Virus record (IMG/VR): IMGVR_UViG_3300031788_000341
Span: 1 to 25,378 of that record
DNA: 25,378 nucleotides
Origin: a virus
Direction: 5' to 3' (one strand)
The notes below the pieces were generated by a model. It did no database searches, had not been told where the DNA came from, and was given only the letters and a program-made list of their open reading frames with translations. Position 1 is the first letter of the stretch. Every line of letters starts with the position of its first letter. Positions 15,464 to 23,423 of this stretch are shown piece by piece. A program made the position numbers and the translations under genes.

Positions 15464-16423
15464 TTACGGTCCCTGAGTCCCCCAGACTCCCTGCCACCGT
15501 GGGCACCAAGCAGCAACTCTCATACGAGTCTTCTGCTTGATAGCGTCGGTATCAAAATCATCATCAAAGTCTGTAGTAGGCTTTTCACGATTAATGACTT
15601 CCAGAGCATGATCCGCCTTATCTGCGACAAGATACCATGCGCTAGGAGAGTTAAGCCACGGAACCTCGATGTTCTTGTAATCCTCAGGCAACAGAGAGTT
15701 GATGGTGTTATCTGCTGTATAAGGCTTACCAGAAGAACCGAGGATCTCACGAACTAGGAAGCGTAATTCAGGAGGCGTGATCAAGTTAACCCAACGCAGT
15801 CTGATCGGGAAACCCATGTTGTCAATCATACGCGCTGCGTGATTAGTGGCAAGTTGCAGACCAGCAACCGAGAAATCTACGTCCACCGAGGGACGGTTAG
15901 GATATGTACCCGGCGCTGAGATAACACCCGCTGCTCCAGGAGCGATCTGCGTAGCCTGTGCTCCGCCGAGAAGAGCGTGAGTATTGTAGAACAAAGGATT
16001 ACCGTCAAAAGTCGTAACCGCTGACGTGAAGCCTTGATTAAACACATTCCACGCGATCATCTCTTTGGTGAACGCTGCGCTACGAGCAAGCAACGTCGGT
16101 CCTTTCTTGCCGACAAGACCGTATCTGTCATCATCGTACAATTCCTTGGAAGTTCTAATACCCAAGGAATACGTGAGTGGCTCGACTCTCTTGGAAGCGC
16201 CCTGCTTCATTTCTGTATAAGCGGTCGAACTATTTTCAGGTTTTTCTTGAAGAACCGAAATCCCGGCCATTTCAAGCTCTTGCTCGTACTCAAATTCCGA
16301 ATCTACCTCGTGAAAGACTTTCGGATAATCTGAAGCTTTGAGCTGGTTATCGAGGCTGTCAAAGTAGATTTTCCTCAGCCCCGGCTGCATTAGTTGTGAA
16401 AACTTCGCTCGTACTTGAGGCAT
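15464..16423 (-). CDS. Major capsid protein (HK97-fold type, Mu gpT-like)
   Basis: 319 residues, starting at ATG 16423 with AAAGGAG 7 bases upstream. The early region has VRAKFSQLMQPGLRKIYFDS and YPKVFHEVDSEFEYEQELE. The middle has VEPLTYSLGIRTSKELYDDD (80-99), which fits an HK97-type E-loop and spine helix region. FDGNPLFYNTHALLGG (139-154) matches the conserved segment with an LFxxxHxLxGG shape in Mu gpT-type capsid proteins. The C-terminus has WYLVADKADHALEVINREKP and MRVAAWCPRWQGVWGTQG, like the P-domain end of this class. It self-assembles with the scaffold and portal into the prohead. It lies directly after a decoration-like gene and is followed by hairpins that may define the message end. 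No protease gene is seen nearby. Confidence 0.85.
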   Translation of the reverse strand: MPQVRAKFSQLMQPGLRKIYFDSLDNQLKASDYPKVFHEVDSEFEYEQELEMAGISVLQEKPENSSTAYTEMKQGASKRVEPLTYSLGIRTSKELYDDDRYGLVGKKGPTLLARSAAFTKEMIAWNVFNQGFTSAVTTFDGNPLFYNTHALLGGAQATQIAPGAAGVISAPGTYPNRPSVDVDFSVAGLQLATNHAARMIDNMGFPIRLRWVNLITPPELRFLVREILGSSGKPYTADNTINSLLPEDYKNIEVPWLNSPSAWYLVADKADHALEVINREKPTTDFDDDFDTDAIKQKTRMRVAAWCPRWQGVWGTQGP

Positions 16424-16440
16424 GTTAAATCTCCTTTGAG

Positions 16441-17064
16441 TTAGTTAATCTGGATCGCGGTTGTAAGGAACTGAAAGTAAACAGGATAGTTAAGACCCGA
16501 GCCAAGAGGAAGAGCCACGATCTGTACAACCGCAGAGCCACCTGTTTTGGACTTGTCTACATACCAAGTTCCATCACCTGTGCTCTTGGTCAAGCCATAG
16601 CTTTTACCAATGTCAGACTGTACTGGAGTCCAATCAGCAGCGAGAGCGCCGGTAAGATTGTCAAACAACGCCGAGAAGATGCTGTCTTGATTCGGCGTCA
16701 TGTAGAGAGTACGCCCATCGGATACAGGAGTACCGATAGCAATATTGACACCGCTCGGTTGTCCAGGAACGTTGCCATAAGTTGCAATGGCGATATTGCC
16801 TGTAATTCCACCAAACGGAGGCACAGGCGCTCCAGCACCGGCGCTACCGAGATTAAGTCCAAAGGATTCTGAGATACCCAGAATCCCAGCTGCTACAGTC
16901 GTGCCATCCCAAGCTTGTACAAAACCTGAAGCGTTCAACTGTACCGGAGTTCCAGATAGAAAAGTCTGCCCCGCCGCTTCGTTATTGGAGACAGTATATG
17001 GCGTGGTTCCCGCCTTCTCCAACACTTGAATAATCGGCAGATGAGTAGTGAGGTTTGCCGCCAT
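16441..17064 (-). CDS. Putative head decoration / cement protein, 207 residues
   Basis: ATG 17064 with GAGGAG upstream. The early part VSNNEAAGQTFLSGTPVQLN then GFVQAWDGTTVAAGILGISE follows the typical pattern of phage capsid-stabilising proteins: a strand pair reading xxxGxPVxLN followed by G(I/V)Axx. The rest is beta-rich with Gly/Ala/Thr (GNIAIATYGNVPGQPSGVNI) and ends in a strand (YPVYFQFLTTAIQI). It is immediately upstream of the capsid gene, the usual place for decoration proteins, which bind the outer capsid after expansion. No cysteine or membrane segment. Function is inferred from pattern and position. Confidence 0.65.
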   Translation of the reverse strand: MAANLTTHLPIIQVLEKAGTTPYTVSNNEAAGQTFLSGTPVQLNASGFVQAWDGTTVAAGILGISESFGLNLGSAGAGAPVPPFGGITGNIAIATYGNVPGQPSGVNIAIGTPVSDGRTLYMTPNQDSIFSALFDNLTGALAADWTPVQSDIGKSYGLTKSTGDGTWYVDKSKTGGSAVVQIVALPLGSGLNYPVYFQFLTTAIQIN

Positions 17065-17121
17065 AGTACTCTCCTCTGTTTTCTGCTTTGGGGCATCCTG
17101 CTATGCCGCGTTAAGGTTTAG

Positions 17122-17733
17122 TTACATAATCGGATCGTAATAATCCAATCCACCACCGAGAGTGGGAGTTTCTCCAAGCTCAAACGTGCCTTTTACACGA
17201 GCTGAAGGAGGACGCCTGTTATTACCAAGTTGACGCTGAGAAAGCTCTAAGCCTCTACGACGTTTGCCATAGAGAATACGCTTGTGAACTCTCATGCACA
17301 CTACGTCAACGTACATGTAGTGGCCCTCGGAGTTAAACGGTAGAGGAATCTTGAAATCAGGATGAATGTGCTCTGGCTTTAGATACTCGTAACCTTCAGC
17401 CAAAAGTTGACCAATACGACGATTATCTGTTGAAGCCCACACACATTCAAACTCAGGATCTTTCAACTTCATGTTCATGTAATCAGGAAGATCATGGTCG
17501 ATTACAGGAATGTACATTTGCATGTTGTAAGAGTCGGCTTCGGTGATTTTAGACCAGTCCGGCTCTTGTGGTTGCGCCGCAGCTACAGCGGCAGCACGAT
17601 TTTTCTTGAGAATTCCTTCAATCACTTTCTCAAGTTCGGAAGCGTTTTTCGTAGGCTCAAGCATCGCAGCAGCAAGTTCTTTTGCTTGCGCAGGTTCCGT
17701 TATAGCAGGAGTTTTATGGTTAATTTCAGACAT
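17122..17733 (-). CDS. Head-module protein of unknown function, 203 residues
   Basis: The ATG at 17733 shares a base with the scaffold gene's stop (TAATG). The N-terminal 60 residues are helical and Ala/Glu/Lys-rich (AKELAAAMLEPTKNASELEK). The central domain has YMNMKLKDPEFECVWASTDN, RRIGQLLAEGYEYLKPEHI and HYMYVDVVCMRVHKRILYGK. The pattern of a W/Y strand, a short RRIxxLxxxGYE helix and a following strand recurs in proteins beside phage capsid genes whose role is unsettled. A basic segment (YGKRRRGLELSQRQLGNNRR) precedes the C-terminus. I cannot assign a function. Confidence 0.65.
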   Translation of the reverse strand: MSEINHKTPAITEPAQAKELAAAMLEPTKNASELEKVIEGILKKNRAAAVAAAQPQEPDWSKITEADSYNMQMYIPVIDHDLPDYMNMKLKDPEFECVWASTDNRRIGQLLAEGYEYLKPEHIHPDFKIPLPFNSEGHYMYVDVVCMRVHKRILYGKRRRGLELSQRQLGNNRRPPSARVKGTFELGETPTLGGGLDYYDPIM

Positions 17734-18464
17734 TAAGCGTACCCAATCCCTTCTTCGTCCAGTATCTTAGCGTAATCAGCAGGTTTCATTCCAAGAAGAC
17801 GAGCTGTTTTGAGAACTAATGGATCATTCTCAAGGCCACGGAGAGTAGAGGCTTTGTCGTCAGCAGCACCGCTTGAGCCAGCAGAACCATTAGAGGTTCC
17901 GTTTGTGCTTGTAGATCCAGCGAAGCGACTCTTGATCTTGCCTTCTACAATCTCATCATTGTGACGACCAAGAACTGTAAGATAACAGTTCTTGATAACA
18001 GAGGGATCATTCCGAGCCTGAAGCGTTTGACCGGCGATAAGAGTGTCGATTTCTTTTTTGATGTCGCCGTGGTAGTACTTGAATTCTTTCTCATCTTCAA
18101 ACACTTCACGACGAATATTAGCAGCATTCAGTGTCAAGATAGCCGAAGTATGTCCCTGAGTAGCCTTGGCTATAGCAGCTTTTGGATCAGTCAGAAACAA
18201 TTCCTCAATCTCAGCATCAGTTTCTTCTTGCGTCCTAGAGTTCTTGAGCCTCAACGCTGTTGCTGCTTCGGCGTCTTCCTTGTCTTTATGCGCCTTAGAC
18301 TGCGTTTCCATGATACTCTTAAGTCCATTAAGAGTCTCCATCAGCTTCGGCATCTGCGCCGCTGCATCAGCACCAGCTTTGATCTGATTCTGAAGCTCGT
18401 CAGGAAGAGTGAACTCCTCTGTTCCATCTTCCTTTGGTTTTTTCTGCCATGAAAATAGTGCCAT
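17733..18464 (-). CDS. Putative scaffolding protein, 243 residues
   Basis: The ATG at 18464 overlaps the preceding stop (TAATG). The sequence is charged and helical almost throughout: ADAAAQMPKLMETLNGLKSI, QEETDAEIEELFLTDPKAAI and KEFKYYHGDIKKEIDTLIAG. A Ser/Thr/Gly/Asn linker near 185-205 is followed by a C-terminal helical region (LRGLENDPLVLKTARLLGMK, PADYAKILDEEGIGYA). High helix content, low aromatic content, size and location between portal and capsid fit internal scaffolds that guide prohead assembly and leave before packaging. No protease motif. Family-level homology was not recognised directly. Confidence 0.65.
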   Translation of the reverse strand: MALFSWQKKPKEDGTEEFTLPDELQNQIKAGADAAAQMPKLMETLNGLKSIMETQSKAHKDKEDAEAATALRLKNSRTQEETDAEIEELFLTDPKAAIAKATQGHTSAILTLNAANIRREVFEDEKEFKYYHGDIKKEIDTLIAGQTLQARNDPSVIKNCYLTVLGRHNDEIVEGKIKSRFAGSTSTNGTSNGSAGSSGAADDKASTLRGLENDPLVLKTARLLGMKPADYAKILDEEGIGYA

Positions 18465-18781
18465 TAGAGTTCGCCCCTTTCTTGTGAAGCTTGATACTGT
18501 TCCAGCTTACTTGCTACTCGTTCATTTCGATCTTCGATTTCTTTTAACACTTGTGGAAGTTGAAGAACCGAGTTAAAAGACTTGAGTTGCGTTACTTGAA
18601 TCCTTGTTTTAGCTGCAATAACCTCATCAGAGTCTAACAGATTTAAAGCGCACATAGCTTCATACGCTTCTTGTCTCACTCTACTTAGGTAAGCCAGTAC
18701 CGGCTGGAACTCCTCCCGCTCCCACAACTCCTGAAGGGACTTGCGATACGGGAGAAGATCCCCTACTTTGCTGATTTCCAT
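18464..18781 (-). CDS. Small helical protein overlapping portal gene, 105 residues
   Basis: ATG 18781 with GGAG 6 bases upstream lies inside the portal coding sequence, so the two share 101 bases in different frames. The product is strongly helical and charged (SLQELWEREEFQPVLAYLSR, VRQEAYEAMCALNLL) with coiled-coil character (LKEIEDRNERVASKLEQYQA). A small helical protein between portal and scaffold suggests a head assembly factor. The ordinary look of its N-terminal residues, against the low complexity of the portal tail in the shared bases, suggests this frame is the more constrained one. No family recognised. Confidence 0.65.
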   Translation of the reverse strand: MEISKVGDLLPYRKSLQELWEREEFQPVLAYLSRVRQEAYEAMCALNLLDSDEVIAAKTRIQVTQLKSFNSVLQLPQVLKEIEDRNERVASKLEQYQASQERGEL

Positions 18782-20633
18782 TACCTGCTCCTGCTCCAGG
18801 CTGTGCCTGAGCCATTTTCATGGCAGCTTCGACAATCTGTTCCACGGAAGGAAGCTGTGTTTCAGTATTGTCTGAGTTAAAAGAACGCAGCAAAGCTTGC
18901 ATAGTAGCCCTTGTTGCAAGAAGAGATTCGCAGTAGTACATTTTAAGGTCGGGTGGAATGTTCGGAGTAGTGATTGCTTGGATCATTTGAGACTGTGAAG
19001 CGTAGTAGCGATCCAGGCGATCAGAGAGCAAGATGCCGTTCTGACGCTCAAGTTCTTTGTTCATAGAGGCGCTAGATGGACGAAGCCGTAGTCCAAGAGT
19101 GCCGTCTTTATAGAGTTCCAACGCTTTCTTAAGCTTATCAGCGGAGTTGTTATACTTCTTAAGCTTTTCTCCAATTCCAAAGTGTGAATACATCGTCAAA
19201 AACTTACCGCCAAGCTTAACATGTGATGAGCGTATATCACCAGTTCGGAGACTGTTTCTGTTGTTTTGTTGCATCATCACCATGCTAGTACCAGCGGCGC
19301 TGTAGATACCGCGCTTCTGGTTTACAATGCCGCCGCCAGTACCACCCATCGCAGGATCTACGCCAGTACGTTCTTTAGCGATAGCCATGTGAAATTGATC
19401 AGGACCATCATTGTAGCCGACGTCTACTCCAGTCTTAATCCACTCTACCTCATCCTTACGTCCAGGAATAGCGACACCAGGAAAAATATCAAGTATCGAA
19501 GAGAGCTTCGACTCGGGATCCACACGCCATGCTCCGAGCATAGCATAGTTACGATTGTCTGTGCGCCAGTTGTTGTTCTGCGAAAGCTCTTTCTGTACCA
19601 TATGAATCATCTCAGCAAACCCAGTGCCAAGATAAGACTCGTCATCGTAGGCAAGCTTCGAGTCCTGGTACGGAAGCATATTCTTGGGATAGTTATTAAA
19701 CACTATCCATAAAATCTTCTCAGTCGCCTTGTGGTACTTCGCCTGAAACGCATACGTCAAGCCGTTCAGAATAAATGTAAAGTGGACATTATACACATAC
19801 CAGCGAGCAGCGCCAGTATCGACTCCACTAGAATCAATAGAAAATTGCGCATTTATCTCACGTTCCATTTCTGTTTCTTGCACGGCGTCAGGACGATTGA
19901 GCAAGTCGTCTATGTCAGATTGTTTGTAATAAGGACTCTTGGATTTAAGATCCTTAACAGCCCAATAATCAAGAGATTCAATATGACCCATGAATTTCAT
20001 GTTTTCGAGCTTCGGAACTGAAGGATCAAAGATGAATCTGTTCAGCGGCATCAGTTCAGGATGAGGGCCATCACGTTTTGTGAAGATATGGTCTGTAGAT
20101 GTAACCGGCTCTTCTCCTAGTCCACCGCTGCCATAGAGACGCTCAACCTGTTCCTCATACTCGTATGGAGAGTAGATAACTCCTGTGCCATATTTAATAG
20201 CGCTATGCCACGAACTCTGCTCGACCCTGTATAAATCAAGCTCGTCAGGATCATAAGCCATGTCCATGAGGAAGTTTTGAATTATGCTCTTGAGTTCCTC
20301 TGTATCCTTCGTCGGCAAATCCCCAGACATTACCGCAGACCACAACGGATCGTACATATAAATGCCGCCCATAACACGAGCGAGCAACTCATCACAGGCA
20401 GTGCCGATAACAGGAATTACCAGATTCGCAGCGCCAGGCCAAGGAAAGTCCTTCGTCTCATTCTTAGGCTTAGCCTTGTATAACCGCACATACTCAGGCA
20501 GCTTCTCAGTCCTGAAAGTCTGCAAGCGTCTATCAAGATGAGCGCATTTATCCTTGATAAACATACACAGGTCAGCGTAGTTATCCTTGCCAAAAAGCTT
20601 CTCGGTAACTAACGTAGGCGGTTGATAGGGCAT
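18681..20633 (-). CDS. Portal protein
   Basis: 650 residues from ATG 20633, coupled to the upstream gene by a one-base overlap and preceded by AAAGGA. Residues 63-78 read FPWPGAANLVIPVIGT, close to the FPWPGAxNxxxPxI block near the N-terminus of many podovirus portal proteins, followed by a helix (ACDELLARVMGG). Further parts are the wing-like ITSLDY/DHIF region, the stem/crown region with EMIHMVQKELSQNNNWRTDN and DGPDQFHMAIAKERTGVDPA, and C-terminal helices ending at about 612. The last roughly 35 residues are Gly/Pro/Ser/Val-rich and overlap the next gene. The portal forms a dodecameric ring at one head vertex through which the terminase pumps DNA. Confidence 0.88.
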   Translation of the reverse strand: MPYQPPTLVTEKLFGKDNYADLCMFIKDKCAHLDRRLQTFRTEKLPEYVRLYKAKPKNETKDFPWPGAANLVIPVIGTACDELLARVMGGIYMYDPLWSAVMSGDLPTKDTEELKSIIQNFLMDMAYDPDELDLYRVEQSSWHSAIKYGTGVIYSPYEYEEQVERLYGSGGLGEEPVTSTDHIFTKRDGPHPELMPLNRFIFDPSVPKLENMKFMGHIESLDYWAVKDLKSKSPYYKQSDIDDLLNRPDAVQETEMEREINAQFSIDSSGVDTGAARWYVYNVHFTFILNGLTYAFQAKYHKATEKILWIVFNNYPKNMLPYQDSKLAYDDESYLGTGFAEMIHMVQKELSQNNNWRTDNRNYAMLGAWRVDPESKLSSILDIFPGVAIPGRKDEVEWIKTGVDVGYNDGPDQFHMAIAKERTGVDPAMGGTGGGIVNQKRGIYSAAGTSMVMMQQNNRNSLRTGDIRSSHVKLGGKFLTMYSHFGIGEKLKKYNNSADKLKKALELYKDGTLGLRLRPSSASMNKELERQNGILLSDRLDRYYASQSQMIQAITTPNIPPDLKMYYCESLLATRATMQALLRSFNSDNTETQLPSVEQIVEAAMKMAQAQPGAGAGNGNQQSRGSSPVSQVPSGVVGAGGVPAGTGLPK

Positions 20634-20959
20634 TAGCTTCCTTTTACACCTTTGTATTCCTTGGCTACTGATGCTTGACGAGATGCTCTATGCGTCTCAG
20701 GAGTGGTATCAAGATTCTTGTGCAGATAAGTACTTTCTCTTACTACTCTTGATCTTTCTGGAGTGCTGGGATCAGTCGTCATAATCCCGTACATTTCACG
20801 ACTACTTATATCCTTAGCGATTCCAGTCTTGTTGCCTTTGTTCTGTTTGACAAGCCTGTTAGACGTTACTTCGTCTTGCGCAGTCTCTCTCATGCCCTGT
20901 TGCTGAGAGGCTATACGTTTCTTTCCTTCGGCCTTCACATCAATACTATCGTCTGACAT
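20633..20959 (-). CDS. Small hydrophilic protein upstream of portal, 108 residues
   Basis: I chose the ATG at 20959 (MSDDSIDVKAEG). AAAGGAGG lies 6 bases upstream of it, whereas an earlier in-frame ATG at 20965 directly abuts the GGAGG and is too close to be used. The stop shares a base with the portal start (TAATG). The protein is highly charged and polar, with Lys, Arg, Glu, Gln, Thr and Ser dominating (KKRIASQQQGMRETAQDEVT, SRVVRESTYLHKNLD), no cysteine and no hydrophobic core, so it may be natively unfolded. Family not recognised. Tight coupling to the portal suggests an accessory or assembly factor. Confidence 0.6.
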   Translation of the reverse strand: MSDDSIDVKAEGKKRIASQQQGMRETAQDEVTSNRLVKQNKGNKTGIAKDISSREMYGIMTTDPSTPERSRVVRESTYLHKNLDTTPETHRASRQASVAKEYKGVKGS

Positions 20960-20965
20960 CTCCAT

Positions 20966-20970
20966 CCTCC
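20966..20970 (-). promoter_or_regulatory. Ribosome binding site choosing the start at 20959
   Basis: GGAGG on the minus strand, 6 bases before ATG 20957-20959. Another ATG at 20963-20965 begins immediately next to it, so ribosomes should start at 20959. Confidence 0.65.
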
Positions 20971-20972
20971 TT

Positions 20973-21233
20973 TTACTTCACTTCCTCGGTCTGCGCGGGT
21001 ACAGAAGTTGTAGTAATTTCACCTGTTGTGATCGACTTCATAGCAGGAAGCTTCGGTGTTGGAAACTGCGCTGCGTAGCTTTTGAAATCAGCTACAAGCA
21101 AGTTCATAAACTTGTAAAAAAATGTATACCACGGATTACCGTTTGGTGCAGGTAAAGCCTGCACCAAAGCCGAAGCGATCTGATTAGCGACATAAAAGAT
21201 AAGAAGCCACTGCTCAACTTGAGTCGTGTTCAT
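20973..21233 (-). CDS. Small membrane protein, holin candidate, 86 residues
   Basis: ATG 21233 with GAGG 6 bases upstream. A hydrophobic helix near residues 8-27 (QWLLIFYVANQIASALVQAL) is followed by PAPNGNPWYTFFYKFMNLLV, a second amphipathic or hydrophobic stretch, and a Thr/Pro/Glu tail. Small size, one or two hydrophobic helices and a neighbour with a membrane anchor are consistent with a holin or other lysis factor. No endolysin is encoded in the window, so this rests on topology only. Some phages place such small membrane proteins beside the terminase. Confidence 0.6.
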   Translation of the reverse strand: MNTTQVEQWLLIFYVANQIASALVQALPAPNGNPWYTFFYKFMNLLVADFKSYAAQFPTPKLPAMKSITTGEITTTSVPAQTEEVK

Positions 21234-21243
21234 GTTAAACCTC

Positions 21244-21528
21244 TTACACTGTTACTTGCTCGTCGATTCTTCTAGTCCCAACGTTTGAACCAGTACGTAC
21301 TGCTGCGTTATAACCATTCTTCCACTCTTCAAGACGCCCAAGTTGTACTTCATGTGCTGTAAGTCTCGTATCAAAATGTGCGTGATCTGAGGCATTTGTC
21401 TTCAATCCTTCTACAGCAGTTGCAACTTTCTCAGACAATGTTCCCCACATCACACCACCGACTCCCACTACACCAACAAGAGTGATGACAGAGACAATCG
21501 CTGATATAGCAGCCCAGTTAATCTCCAC
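21244..21528 (-). CDS. Small membrane-anchored protein, holin/spanin-like, 94 residues
   Basis: GTG 21528 with AGGAG 5 bases upstream. Residues 7-29 (AISAIVSVITLVGVVGVGGVMW) form one clear membrane helix at the N-terminus. A soluble helical part follows (LSEKVATAVEGLKT, LTAHEVQLGRLEEWKNGYNA), with coiled-coil character. The membrane anchor plus outer coiled coil resembles inner-membrane spanins and phage signal-anchor holins. It could as well be a membrane-anchored assembly or exclusion protein. It sits beside another small membrane protein, which strengthens the lysis idea. No lipoprotein partner gene was seen. Confidence 0.6.
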   Translation of the reverse strand: MEINWAAISAIVSVITLVGVVGVGGVMWGTLSEKVATAVEGLKTNASDHAHFDTRLTAHEVQLGRLEEWKNGYNAAVRTGSNVGTRRIDEQVTV

Positions 21529-21536
21529 TTTTTCTC

Positions 21537-23405
21537 CTATGCTGCTGATGCAGCCATACGACGTACGAACTTAGCACGTTGCTTGGACATGAAGTCTTCG
21601 ATATGTTCTTGAGAGCGTGTGTCAAATTTCCACACTTGAGGACCGTAGCTTATAACATCAAGCAAGTCGATTAAACCTTTTCGCTGACCATAGTTTTCAG
21701 CTTCTTCTTTGAACTCGGTGCAGTTGTTAGCATCCAGCCAGAGTTCGTGCGCCTCGACCGTAGGGATAAAGTTCTCGATTCTCTCAGCCTTGGCGCCAGC
21801 ATTCTGTGGAGTCTTGAGAGGAAGAAAAACAATCGCTGCTATCTCAGGTCGCGAACCTTTATGGTCTGCGACAAACTCGTTGAGATGATAGAGCAAGTAC
21901 TTCTGCGCTGCTACAGCCTCGACGTAGACCTTTGTAAGCTTCCATTTCACAGCAAAGAAAAAGACAGCTTTGACAAACTCCTTGATGTCTACAGCCTTAG
22001 CCCACTGATCGAGCAGATAGATTCTACGAGGATCACGACTCACACCAGTCACCGCGATAGCATGACGGCATCGTCCTTCTTTACCTGCCTCTTGTCCAAG
22101 GTGTGAGCCACCATGATTAGGATCGACAACCATGTAACGATCGAGGTTACGTGGGAATATATCTTTTTCTACATCTCCATCAGCTACGTGATGACGGATA
22201 GTTATTCTGTACTGCTGAGGCTGCGAAAGCTCAAAGAGACGTGACGCTGAGGATTCTTTGGGAATCGAAAGAGCGCCAGTAACTTTCTCGAAATTGAAAT
22301 ATCTAAAGTCCGCCATATTAAACCTGGCTTTAGTCGGATCAATAGGATAGTTGAGAAATTGACAAGAAAAATGATAGCTACCAAGACGGCGCTTCCAGCG
22401 TAGAAGCTTCTCACGTGTGAAAGCCTCAGGAAATATAGGCTCGCCGAAAGGATGAAGAGCACAGCATCCACCAAGAGCAGAGTGTGTTGTCCAAGAGAAA
22501 TAAGGTTCTTCCTTGCGGATGTGGCTATTAAGATCATCGTGACTCCATCTGTTTCCTACTACGATTTCATCAAAGTCTCGTCCGGGATTATCGGGATCAC
22601 TATCTGTGGCGCCGACAAGAATCTGGTGGTAGTCGATTGTGTCTGCCATGACGACTGAGGATTTTCTTGCTTCTCTTCCGACAAGATCATCCTGGACCAC
22701 AACGTTATAGTGTCTGGACTGCAAAGCCGCTCCAACACCGATAAAATCAAACGTTCCTTCGCCCTGTCCACGCCCGGCTGGAGTTCTACGTTGATGCAAA
22801 CTCTCATTCGTCCATGTCTCTTTCTCGGTAGGCATTATCTCTGGAAAGAGATGCCTAAAGAAGGTGTTGTTCTCGTAGTGATTTGAGATACGAATACCTA
22901 GTTTGATAGCGTTCTTAATTGTCTCAGAGACCAAGAGGATACGAATGTCTTGAGAATGCGTTCGTCGCATCCATTCAATATACAAGTCTGAATATCCGAT
23001 ACTGGTGAAGAAATCTTCTTCCCGTTTACCGAATGGTAAAGCACGCCAGATTGGAAAACACTCGCTGTAGACAGTAGATTTAAAGTGATCTCTAGGTATT
23101 TCAATTCCTTCTTTAAGGCCATCTTTCATCACCGTGAGACACATTTGATAGTGGAGGTTCTTGGATTTGTCAGGGTTTTTAGAGAAGCGGTTCTTACCCA
23201 TGACCACGGTGGCGAAGTAGTATAGATCCATCAGAGCATTAGCGCGAAAGATTTGCTTTTTCTCGTCTGAGGTCTTGGCTATGTCTGTGGGTATCAGATT
23301 ATAACCTAAGATCGTAGATCTAGGTACGAAAGTATCTCCAGTCTCTCCTATCTCTAGGGAGCGGAGAATCTCTCGTACCTTCTGATCTACTTCACGCTGA
23401 CTCAA
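21537..23405 (-). CDS. terL: Terminase large subunit (TerL)
   Basis: 622 residues from TTG 23405. No in-frame ATG or GTG gives a full-length protein, and an in-frame TAG lies just upstream. The ATPase domain shows a Walker A variant PRDHFKST (104-111; PRGHGKS is usual), Walker B YNVVVQDD (233-240) and a coupling segment VVGNRWSHDDL (282-292). The nuclease domain has D428 in YMVVDPN, E496 in VYVEA and D583 in LLDVISYG, the expected metal-binding acids. Together these mark the motor that cuts concatemers and packages DNA through the portal. Length is normal for the family. The ribosome site is weak (AGAAAG), so translation is perhaps coupled to the Ig-like gene ending 18 bases upstream. Confidence 0.93.
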   Translation of the reverse strand: MSQREVDQKVREILRSLEIGETGDTFVPRSTILGYNLIPTDIAKTSDEKKQIFRANALMDLYYFATVVMGKNRFSKNPDKSKNLHYQMCLTVMKDGLKEGIEIPRDHFKSTVYSECFPIWRALPFGKREEDFFTSIGYSDLYIEWMRRTHSQDIRILLVSETIKNAIKLGIRISNHYENNTFFRHLFPEIMPTEKETWTNESLHQRRTPAGRGQGEGTFDFIGVGAALQSRHYNVVVQDDLVGREARKSSVVMADTIDYHQILVGATDSDPDNPGRDFDEIVVGNRWSHDDLNSHIRKEEPYFSWTTHSALGGCCALHPFGEPIFPEAFTREKLLRWKRRLGSYHFSCQFLNYPIDPTKARFNMADFRYFNFEKVTGALSIPKESSASRLFELSQPQQYRITIRHHVADGDVEKDIFPRNLDRYMVVDPNHGGSHLGQEAGKEGRCRHAIAVTGVSRDPRRIYLLDQWAKAVDIKEFVKAVFFFAVKWKLTKVYVEAVAAQKYLLYHLNEFVADHKGSRPEIAAIVFLPLKTPQNAGAKAERIENFIPTVEAHELWLDANNCTEFKEEAENYGQRKGLIDLLDVISYGPQVWKFDTRSQEHIEDFMSKQRAKFVRRMAASAA

Positions 23406-23423
23406 CGTTAGCTACTTTCTAGG

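Noticed and set aside
17092-17107. Short hairpin (GGCAT/ATGCC) between the decoration-like gene and the 203-residue gene
   Set aside because: Only 5 pairs and no T-run; a stem this short is expected by chance.
17961-18452. Plus-strand open frame of 163 codons opposite the scaffold gene
   Set aside because: It is the antisense shadow of a helical, charged gene: rich in Phe, Leu, Ser and Cys, no ribosome site seen, and every supported gene is on the other strand.
19266-19712. Plus-strand open frame of 148 codons opposite the portal gene
   Set aside because: Antisense to a confidently assigned portal; composition not protein-like and no start signal.
22202-22537. Minus-strand frame of 111 codons inside TerL
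   Set aside because: Alternate frame of a well-supported gene; Ser/Leu-rich composition with no ribosome site seen.
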